Source: Sphingomonadaceae bacterium
Lineage (GTDB): Bacteria; Pseudomonadota; Alphaproteobacteria; Sphingomonadales; Sphingomonadaceae
Direction: 5' to 3'
Assembly (NCBI GenBank): GCA_009926135.1
Contig: RFPL01000009.1
Span: 60,255 to 124,254 of the forward strand
DNA length: 64,000 nt
Below are positions 53,731 through 61,195 of this stretch, in pieces. The number at the start of each line of letters is the position of its first letter. The first letter of the stretch is position 1. A program made the translations under genes and the position numbers. The notes beneath the pieces are model-generated. The model saw only the letters and a program-made list of their open reading frames with translations, was not told where the DNA came from and did no database searches.

Positions 53731-56088
53731 ATGACGCTTTCCCCGACCGCCCTTGTGCTGATCGGGCTGCTGCTTTCGGCTTGGACCGTGGCGGCGGCAT
53801 GGGCCGTGCTTGCCGCGCGCGGGCGTGAAAAGCGCGCCGAAAGCGGCCAGCGCCAAGCGCGGCGACTGGCGCGGATGGTCGATGAAAGCCCGGCAATTCC
53901 GCTGCTGGTCCGCGCCGATGGCCGGATCGAAGCGCCGCAGCGGCTGGCCAACTGGCTGGGGCTGGAAGCCGTGCCGCAGTTCCTGACCGAGCTGGATGGC
54001 GGGCGGATCGACGGCGGCGGCGGCGGGCTGACCGGTGAGCAACTGGGCGAACTGACCGAAGCCGTGCGGCGCTGCCAGCGGACTGCCAACCCGTTCCGGC
54101 TGGTCGAGACGCCCAAGGGCTCGAAGCGCAGCCTGGCGCTGCGCGGGCACCTGGCCGATCCGCAGATTTCCCCGGGCGGCGCGGCGCTGGTCTGGGTGTT
54201 CGACTTTTCCGACAGCGAGAGCGAACTGGTCCAGCTGCGTGATGCCGCGCGGCGGGCCCAGGATGATTTTTCCGCGCTGGTCGGGTTGATCGAAGCGGCC
54301 CCGATGCCGATGTGGTTCCGCGGCCCCGATGGCGAGCTGCGGCTGGTCAATTCCGCCTATGTCGAGGCCGTGGCCGGCGAGGATGCCCGGCAGGTCGTGG
54401 CTGACGGGGTAGAACTGGTCGAGAATATCGACGGGCTGACTGCCAAGCAGATCGCGCTTCAGGCAGCGGGCAAGCACCTGCCGATCGAGCGGATCGTGCC
54501 TGCCACGATTGGTGGCCAGCGTCGCTCGCTGCGCGTCTCGGACCTGCCGCTGGGACAGGAGGGCATTGCCGGATATGCCGTCGATATCGAGGACATGGAG
54601 CAGCTTGGCCGCGATTTTCGCGCGTTCCGCGAAGCCCAGCGCGCGATGCTTGACCAGCTTTCGGCAGGCGTTGCCCAGTTCGACGTGCGCCGCCAGCTGA
54701 CCTTTGCCAACCAGCCGTTCCTGCGGATCTTCGGGCTCAAGCCGGCCGTGCTGATCGATCCCTCTCCGTTCGAGCGGCTGCTAGATCTGGCCCGCGATGG
54801 CGGGAAGGTGCCAGAGGCGCGCGATTTTCCCGCCTGGCGGCGCGAGAAGGCCGGCTGGTTCCTTTCGAATGAGCCGCAGGAAGAAGCCTGGTCGCTGGCC
54901 GACGGGACGCACCTGCGCGTCGTGGCCCAGCCGCTGCCCGATGGCGGGCTGCTGCTGATTGCCGAAGACCGGACCGAACAGCTCCGCCTCTCGGCCAATC
55001 GTGACACCCTGCTGCGGACCCGCACGGCGACCTTCGACAGCCTGTTCGAATCGATCGCGATCTTCGCCCCCGATGGCAAGTTGCAGCTGTGGAACCGGCG
55101 GTTCGCGGCCGATTGGGGGCTGGACGACACCATCCTTGATAGCCACCCGCGGATCGAGACACTACTTGAACGGATCGCCGCGCGGCTCAAGAAGCCCGAG
55201 CGGGCCAGGAGCGTGGGTGACGTGGTCCGCGCCGCCACGCTGGATCGCCGCCAGACCGGGGGCCGCGCCATGCTGGCCGATGGCCGCACGCTGGAATTTG
55301 CCGGGGTGCCGCTGCCCGATGGCAATGGCCTGCTGACCGTGCTCGACATCACCGACAGCCAGAAGGCCGAGGAAGCGCTGAAGCAACGCGCCGCCGCGCT
55401 GGAAGAGGCCGATGCGCTCAAGACCCGCTTCCTCGCCAACATGAGCTATGAATTCCGCACGCCGCTGACCTCGATCGGCGGGTTTGCGGAACTGCTCGAA
55501 GCCGGGCTGGGTGGCGATCTTTCGGCGCAGGGCCACGAATATGTCGCGGCGATCCTAGCTTCGGTCGGCCGTCTGGGTGAACAGATCGAGTCGGTGCTCG
55601 ACCTCTCGCAAAGCGAAGCGGGTATGCTGCCCTTGGTCAGCGAGGAGATCGAACTCTACCCGCTGGTCACCCGGTTGGTCGAGGATCGGGCGCCCCGCAT
55701 TCGCGAGGCCGGACTGACGCTGGATCTGCGCGGGGACAAGGGCGTGGGCCGGATCACTGGCGATGCCCGCCGTCTCGCCCGCGCGATCGGCCACGTGCTA
55801 GACAACGCCATTGCCGCAACCCCGGCTGGCGGGCGTGTGCTGGTTGAATTGTCGGGCCGCAAGGGCCGCGCCCGGATCGTCGTTTCCGATAACGGCCCCG
55901 GCATGGACGCGGCCACGCTGGCCCGCGCGCTGGAAGGCATCAAGCTTTCCGCCGATGGCAAGGCGATTGAGCGGCGCCAGGGACTGGGCCTGCCGCTGGC
56001 ACGGCGACTGGTCGAGGCCCATGGCGGCACGCTGGAGCTGCTGTCCGAACCGGGGCAGGGCACCGCCGCGATCATTGACCTGCCGTGA
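53731..56088 (+). CDS. divL: DivL-like pseudo-histidine kinase with PAS domains
   Basis: A 785-residue protein: one N-terminal membrane helix, several PAS-like regions (about 180-560), a dimerisation helix pair and an HATPase domain. The H-box reads NMSYEFRTPLTSIGGF: a tyrosine (Tyr573) replaces the phosphorylatable histidine, as in Caulobacter DivL. The N box (HVLDNAIAATP), DNGPGMD and RQGLGLPLARRL are kept, so ATP binding is likely intact. In Caulobacter DivL controls CckA-CtrA signalling and polarity through DivK. The gene is followed by tsaE (GTGA overlap), the same order as in many alphaproteobacteria. No CckA or CtrA gene is in the window. Confidence 0.88.
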   Translation: MTLSPTALVLIGLLLSAWTVAAAWAVLAARGREKRAESGQRQARRLARMVDESPAIPLLVRADGRIEAPQRLANWLGLEAVPQFLTELDGGRIDGGGGGLTGEQLGELTEAVRRCQRTANPFRLVETPKGSKRSLALRGHLADPQISPGGAALVWVFDFSDSESELVQLRDAARRAQDDFSALVGLIEAAPMPMWFRGPDGELRLVNSAYVEAVAGEDARQVVADGVELVENIDGLTAKQIALQAAGKHLPIERIVPATIGGQRRSLRVSDLPLGQEGIAGYAVDIEDMEQLGRDFRAFREAQRAMLDQLSAGVAQFDVRRQLTFANQPFLRIFGLKPAVLIDPSPFERLLDLARDGGKVPEARDFPAWRREKAGWFLSNEPQEEAWSLADGTHLRVVAQPLPDGGLLLIAEDRTEQLRLSANRDTLLRTRTATFDSLFESIAIFAPDGKLQLWNRRFAADWGLDDTILDSHPRIETLLERIAARLKKPERARSVGDVVRAATLDRRQTGGRAMLADGRTLEFAGVPLPDGNGLLTVLDITDSQKAEEALKQRAAALEEADALKTRFLANMSYEFRTPLTSIGGFAELLEAGLGGDLSAQGHEYVAAILASVGRLGEQIESVLDLSQSEAGMLPLVSEEIELYPLVTRLVEDRAPRIREAGLTLDLRGDKGVGRITGDARRLARAIGHVLDNAIAATPAGGRVLVELSGRKGRARIVVSDNGPGMDAATLARALEGIKLSADGKAIERRQGLGLPLARRLVEAHGGTLELLSEPGQGTAAIIDLP

Positions 56089-56534
56089 GGATCGCCCTGC
56101 CGGACCTGGCTGCAACCCAGGCGCTTGGCGCGCGGATTGCCGCCGTGCTGCGGCCCGGTGATGTCGTGGCGCTTTCGGGCGGACTGGGAGCCGGCAAGAC
56201 TACGCTCGCCCGCGCGATCATCGCCGCGCTGGGGCATGAGGACGAAGTGCCGTCGCCCAGTTTCGCGATCATCGAGACTTATGATCCGCCCGGCGTCCGC
56301 CTGCCGCTGGTCCATGCCGACTTCTACCGACTGGAGCGGCCGGAGGAGGCGGAGGAAATCGGGCTTGACGATTACCGCGATGGCGCCGCGCTGATTGCCG
56401 AATGGCCAGAACACGCCGGCGGCTTCGCGCACGAACCGGGCTGTCTTTCGATTGCAATCGAAACTGCGGAAACGGAGCGGACTGCGATTGTCGAGCCGGG
56501 GGCGGATTGGCTAGGGCGTCAGGGATGGACCTGA
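56085..56534 (+). CDS. tsaE: tRNA threonylcarbamoyladenosine biosynthesis ATPase TsaE
   Basis: A 149-residue P-loop ATPase assisting TsaD/TsaB in t6A37 tRNA modification. Walker A GGLGAGKTTLAR, PSPSFAIIETY and the HADFYRLERPEEAEEIGL segment with the Walker B-like acidic residues and WPE in AEWPEHAG are typical. GTG start within the GTGA junction with divL. It overlaps the next gene by ten bases. Confidence 0.94.
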   Translation: MRIALPDLAATQALGARIAAVLRPGDVVALSGGLGAGKTTLARAIIAALGHEDEVPSPSFAIIETYDPPGVRLPLVHADFYRLERPEEAEEIGLDDYRDGAALIAEWPEHAGGFAHEPGCLSIAIETAETERTAIVEPGADWLGRQGWT

Positions 56535-57508
56535 AACTTCCCGAGGGGCTTGAGGCATTTCTGGCGAACGCCGGCTGGCACGGCGCGGCGATCGAACCGC
56601 TGGCGGGCGATGCCTCGTTCCGCCGCTACTTCCGCATCCGGCTGGACGCGCGCAGCGCGATGCTGATGGATGCGCCGCCGCCGAACGAGGACCCGGCACC
56701 GTTCCTGCGGGCGGCCAAGTGGCTCGATGCCAACGGCCTGCGCGCGCCGCGCATCCTGGCCGAGGATGCTGCGCGCGGGCTGGTCCTGCTGGAAGACTTC
56801 GGCGAAGTGCGGATGCGCGAATATCTGGATCAGTGGCCGGATGATGAGCGACAGATTTATGAGGCCGCGATTGATGCGCTGATCGAACTGCATCGCCTGC
56901 CGCCGGGGCCGTTCGTCGATTACTCGCTGGCCGAGTACCAGCGCGAAGCCAAGCTGTTCGTGGACTGGTACTGCCCGGCCCGGAACCTTTATGTGGATGG
57001 TGCGGGCTATGCGGCGGCCTGGGAAGAGGCGCTCGGCCCGCTGCTGCCGCGCCAGCGCCCCGGCGTGGTGGTGTTGCGCGATTACCATGCCGAAAACATC
57101 ATGCTGCTGGGCGGGCTGCACGATCAGGGACTGCTCGATTTCCAGGACGCGCTGGTTGGCCATCCCGCCTATGACCTGGTCTCGCTGCTGCAGGATGCCC
57201 GCCGCGATGTTTCCCCCGAGTTGGAGGCGGCGATGCTGGAGTACTATGTCGGCAAGGCAGCGCCAGACGCTGATTTCACGGCGGATTATGCCCGCCTTGG
57301 CGCACAGCGGAATGCCAAGATCGTCGGGATTTTCGTCCGCTTGTGGAAGCGCGATGGCAAGCCGCGCTATCTCGATTACATCCCGCGCGTCTGGGCCCTG
57401 CTGGAACGCGATCTGGCCCACCCGGCACTTGCCCCGGTCGCCCGCTGGTTCGATGCCAATGTCCCTGCGCAGCTGCGCGCCAGCGGCGGGGGCAGCTGGC
57501 AACCGTGA
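56525..57508 (+). CDS. amgK: Anomeric MurNAc/GlcNAc kinase AmgK (aminoglycoside phosphotransferase fold)
   Basis: A 327-residue APH-fold kinase; GDASFRRYFRIRL at the N-lobe, catalytic DYHAENIM and metal-binding LDFQDALVGHPAYDL. Immediate linkage with a MurU-like nucleotidyltransferase supports AmgK: it phosphorylates recycled MurNAc at C1 in the shortcut that bypasses de novo UDP-MurNAc synthesis and confers intrinsic fosfomycin tolerance in species with the pathway. It overlaps tsaE (ATG 56525). Confidence 0.88.
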   Translation: MDLKLPEGLEAFLANAGWHGAAIEPLAGDASFRRYFRIRLDARSAMLMDAPPPNEDPAPFLRAAKWLDANGLRAPRILAEDAARGLVLLEDFGEVRMREYLDQWPDDERQIYEAAIDALIELHRLPPGPFVDYSLAEYQREAKLFVDWYCPARNLYVDGAGYAAAWEEALGPLLPRQRPGVVVLRDYHAENIMLLGGLHDQGLLDFQDALVGHPAYDLVSLLQDARRDVSPELEAAMLEYYVGKAAPDADFTADYARLGAQRNAKIVGIFVRLWKRDGKPRYLDYIPRVWALLERDLAHPALAPVARWFDANVPAQLRASGGGSWQP

Positions 57509-58239
57509 GCAAGATACCCGGCACAGCGATGATCATGGCCGCGGGCAAGGGCACGCGAATGATGCCGCTTACCACCACCCGGCCCAAGCCGCTGGTCGAA
57601 GTGGCGGGGGTGACGCTGCTGGATCACGTGCTGGACCTGCTGGCCGATGCCGGGGTGGGGCGGATCGTGGTCAACGCCCATTATCTGCCCGACCAGATCG
57701 AGGCGCACCTGGCCGGGGTAACCAGCCGCTTTGACGTGGCCATTTCCGACGAACGCGATCTGCTGCGCGATACCGGCGGCGGGCTGGTTCAGGCGCTGCC
57801 GCTCATTCCGGATGACCCGTTCTTCTGCATCAACGCCGATAACTGGTTCACATGGGACGGGGCCAACCCGCTGGTCCGGCTGGCCGGGGTATGGGACCCG
57901 GCGGTGATGGACGTGCTGATGCTGGTGGTCCCGCACGAACGGGCCAACAACAGCAAGGGCATTGGCGATTTCGATCTGGACACCGAAGGCTGCCTGTCGC
58001 GCGAGGGCCCCAAACGCCCGCGCGGTTTTGACTGGACCGGGGTGCAGCTGATTGCGAAGCACCTGATCACCGATCCACCAGCCGAGGTGTTCTCTACCAA
58101 CGTCTTCTGGGACCGCGCCATCGCAGCCGGGCGCTGCTATGGCCTGGTCCATCAGGGCGAATGGTTTGATGTCGGCTATCCCGAAGCCATCGGGCTGACC
58201 GAGGCCGCGCTGGCCAGTGCTCAGGCAGCCCATGGCTGA
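57505..58239 (+). CDS. murU: N-acetylmuramate alpha-1-phosphate uridylyltransferase MurU
   Basis: A 244-residue sugar-1-phosphate nucleotidyltransferase: IMAAGKGTRMMPLTTTRPKPL is the nucleotide-binding loop, INADN holds the metal aspartate, and GEWFDVGYPEA closes. It makes UDP-MurNAc from MurNAc-1-phosphate supplied by AmgK. GTG 57505 overlaps the amgK stop by four bases (GTGA); longer frames lie within amgK. It overlaps addB by eight bases. Confidence 0.88.
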   Translation: MSKIPGTAMIMAAGKGTRMMPLTTTRPKPLVEVAGVTLLDHVLDLLADAGVGRIVVNAHYLPDQIEAHLAGVTSRFDVAISDERDLLRDTGGGLVQALPLIPDDPFFCINADNWFTWDGANPLVRLAGVWDPAVMDVLMLVVPHERANNSKGIGDFDLDTEGCLSREGPKRPRGFDWTGVQLIAKHLITDPPAEVFSTNVFWDRAIAAGRCYGLVHQGEWFDVGYPEAIGLTEAALASAQAAHG

Positions 58240-61195
58240 ACGGACCGGGCCGCAAGTCTATTCGATCGCGGCGCATCGCGGGTTTGCCGATGCCTTGGTC
58301 GCAGGCCTGATCCCGCGCTACGCCGAACCTGACCTGGGCTTGGCCCGCCTGACCTTGCTGCTTCCCAGCCGCCGCGCCGAACGGATTGTGACCGAGGCCT
58401 TCGTCCGCCTCTCTGGCGGCGGATTGCTGCTGCCGCGCATGGCCGTGGTCGGCGATCTCGATCTGGATGAGACGCTGGGGCCGCTGCTCGATCCGCTTGG
58501 CGCCGGCAGCGCGGTGCCGCCCGCTGCCGATCCGGTGCGGCGCTGGCTGCGGCTGGCGGAGCACATCGCGGCCGTGCGCGGTGAACAGGTTCGCGGCGCA
58601 GCGCTGCTGCGGCAGGCCTTTGAAGCAGGGCGGACGATCGACCGGCTGCTGGTCGAAGGGGTCGACCCGGCCAGCCTGGGCAGCGATGCCGTCGCGGCGA
58701 TCGTCGCCGAGCTGGCCGGTCACTGGGAGCGCAGCACCGCTGAATTCCGCGAAGTCTATCGGCTGTGGGCCGAGGAGCTTGCCGCCCGGGGCGAGATTGA
58801 CGCACCCGCCCGCCGCAACCGGCTGTTCGAACACGCAGCCAAGCGCTGGAAAGAGGCCCCGCCAGCCCATCCGCTGGTCGCTGCCGGGGTCACCAGTGCC
58901 TCGCCAGCACTGGCGCGGTTGCTGCGGGTCGTGGCGGAACTGCCGCGCGGTGCGGTGATCCTGCCCGACCTCGATCTCGCGCTTGATGCCGAGGTCTGGG
59001 ACGAGCTGGGCCATGCCGGGATTGCCCCGGAAGCAGACGGCGCACCATTCGGCCGCAACGATGCCAGTACCCATCCACAGTACCACCTGAAGCTGCTGCT
59101 TAACCGGATGGGTGTGGCGCGCGACGAGATCGACCCCTGGCACCGCGCCGGCCTGGCCGCTGCGCCGCCCGAACGCAGCCGGGCCATCTCGAACCTGTTC
59201 CTGCCGCCGAAAAGCTCGTCACGCTGGGCCGGTCTGCCGGCCGAGGATCGCCGCTTGTCAGGCGTCAGGCTGATGGAATGCGCCCATCGGGGGGAAGAGG
59301 CCCAGGCCATCGCGCTGTTGATCCGCGAGGCACTCGAAGTGCCCGAACGCCGCGTTGCGCTGGTTACGCCGGACCGCGGCCTCGCGGGGCGGGTCGTTGC
59401 GCACCTTGGCCGCTGGGGGATCGTGGCCGATGATACGGCCGGCCGCGCCTTGTCGCAGGCCACGGCCGGGCGGCTGTTCCTGCTGATGGCCGATGTCCTG
59501 GCTGAACAGGCCGCGCCCGTGCCGCTGGTGGCGCTGCTGACCCATCCGAAGGTGCGCGCCGGCGATGGACGCGCGGCCTGGCTCGATCACGCGCGCCAGC
59601 TTGATCTGGCGCTGCGCGGTCCGCGCCCGGATGCCGGGCTTGGGCCGCTCGGCGCAATCGCGGCCGAGCATGGCCTGGCCGAGTGGTGGGAGCAGGTCCA
59701 GGCGATCCTGGCGCCGCTGTTTGCGCTGGGCGAAGCGCCAGGTCTCGCCGCCGCGCTCGATGCGTTGGCGGTTGCGGGGGAAGCGCTATGCGGCGAAGGG
59801 CTGTGGGCCGGGGCGGATGGCCGCGCGCTGGCGGCCTGGCTGGGTGAATTGCGCGCCGCCGCCGCCGCCGCCGGTACTACGCTGCCGGTCACCGAACTCG
59901 CGCCCGCGCTGCGCGATGCGCTTGACCGCGTGCAGGTTCGCCCACCCTGGGGCGGGCATCCGCGCGTGGCGATCTATGGCTTGCTTGAGGCGCGGATGGC
60001 GCGGGCCGACCTGGTGCTGTGCGGCGGATTGGTCGAAGGGGTCTGGCCGGCGCGCGGGGCGGCTGACGCGCTGCTGCCGCCGGCCGTGCTGCGCGGACTT
60101 GGCGTCCCGGGTCCGGAGTTCCGGATCGGGCTGGCCGCCCATGATCTTGCCGCCGCGCTCGGTGCGCCCGAAGTGGTGCTGAGCTGGTCGCAGCGGGCCG
60201 ATGGCGCCCCGGCGATTCCTTCGCGCTTCGTGCTGCGGATCAAGGCGATGCTGGGCGATCAGCTTGACCGACATATCGAGCACGCCAAGGTCGGCCACGC
60301 CCGCGCCCTGACCATGGCCGCTGCGGCACCAGCCTATCCCCGGCCCAAGCCTTCGCCAAACGCCGAGCAGCGCCGGGTGGACCTTTCGGTTACTGGGCTC
60401 GATCGGCTGCGGAGCGATCCCTACCAGTTCTATGCCGGCTCGATCCTGCGGTTGCGGCGGCTGGACGGGCTGGACATGGAACCTAGCCCCGCTTGGCAAG
60501 GCACGGCGGTCCACGATATCCTCGAGCGCTGGCACCGCGATGGCGGCGCGTTGGTGCCGCTGGCCGGGCAAATGCTCGACAGGATGAGCGCACACCCGCT
60601 GACCCGCGTGCTGTGGCGCCCGCGCCTGCTTGAAGCGCTGCGCTGGGTCGAGGCGGAAGAGGCCAGACAGCGCGGTGAAGGGCGCGGCGTGCTGAAGAGC
60701 GAGGCCTGGGGCGAGACCGAGGTTCGCGACGTGCGGATCTTTGGCCGGGCCGACCGGATCGACCGCCTGGCCGACGGCAAGCTGGCGGTCGTCGACTACA
60801 AGACCGGCAAGCCCCCCTCGGCCAAGATGGTCCAGGAGGGATTTGCCTTGCAGCTAGGCCTGACCGCCCTGATCGCCGAGCGCGGCGGCTTCGAGGGCGT
60901 CTCCGGAACGGTCGAGCGGTTCGAATACTGGTCGCTGGCGAAGAAAAAGGACGCCTTCGGCTTCATGGAAGAGCCTGTGCTCGAGGGTAGAAGGAGCACC
61001 GGGTTACCCCGCGATAAGTTCGTGGCGCAGACTGCCGCCTATCTCGATAACGCGCTGGACCGCTGGATTCTTGGCAGTGATCCGTTCACCGCGCGGCTCA
61101 ATCCCGACCTTGGCGGCTATAACGATTTCGACCAGCTGATGCGGCTTGACGAGTGGCTGCCCAACCTCACGCCCGAGGAGGCCAACGAGCGATGA
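58232..61195 (+). CDS. addB: Double-strand break repair protein AddB
   Basis: A 987-residue subunit of the AddAB helicase-nuclease. The N-terminal half is an inactivated helicase-like region (LLLPSRRAERI, VALVTPDRGLAGRV) and the C-terminus carries the PD-(D/E)XK nuclease with GRADRIDRL and VVDYKTGKPP near residues 840-870. The proposed Fe-S cysteines of Bacillus AddB are not evident, as in other alphaproteobacteria. Starts inside murU; its TGA overlaps the addA ATG. Confidence 0.93.
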   Translation: MAERTGPQVYSIAAHRGFADALVAGLIPRYAEPDLGLARLTLLLPSRRAERIVTEAFVRLSGGGLLLPRMAVVGDLDLDETLGPLLDPLGAGSAVPPAADPVRRWLRLAEHIAAVRGEQVRGAALLRQAFEAGRTIDRLLVEGVDPASLGSDAVAAIVAELAGHWERSTAEFREVYRLWAEELAARGEIDAPARRNRLFEHAAKRWKEAPPAHPLVAAGVTSASPALARLLRVVAELPRGAVILPDLDLALDAEVWDELGHAGIAPEADGAPFGRNDASTHPQYHLKLLLNRMGVARDEIDPWHRAGLAAAPPERSRAISNLFLPPKSSSRWAGLPAEDRRLSGVRLMECAHRGEEAQAIALLIREALEVPERRVALVTPDRGLAGRVVAHLGRWGIVADDTAGRALSQATAGRLFLLMADVLAEQAAPVPLVALLTHPKVRAGDGRAAWLDHARQLDLALRGPRPDAGLGPLGAIAAEHGLAEWWEQVQAILAPLFALGEAPGLAAALDALAVAGEALCGEGLWAGADGRALAAWLGELRAAAAAAGTTLPVTELAPALRDALDRVQVRPPWGGHPRVAIYGLLEARMARADLVLCGGLVEGVWPARGAADALLPPAVLRGLGVPGPEFRIGLAAHDLAAALGAPEVVLSWSQRADGAPAIPSRFVLRIKAMLGDQLDRHIEHAKVGHARALTMAAAAPAYPRPKPSPNAEQRRVDLSVTGLDRLRSDPYQFYAGSILRLRRLDGLDMEPSPAWQGTAVHDILERWHRDGGALVPLAGQMLDRMSAHPLTRVLWRPRLLEALRWVEAEEARQRGEGRGVLKSEAWGETEVRDVRIFGRADRIDRLADGKLAVVDYKTGKPPSAKMVQEGFALQLGLTALIAERGGFEGVSGTVERFEYWSLAKKKDAFGFMEEPVLEGRRSTGLPRDKFVAQTAAYLDNALDRWILGSDPFTARLNPDLGGYNDFDQLMRLDEWLPNLTPEEANER

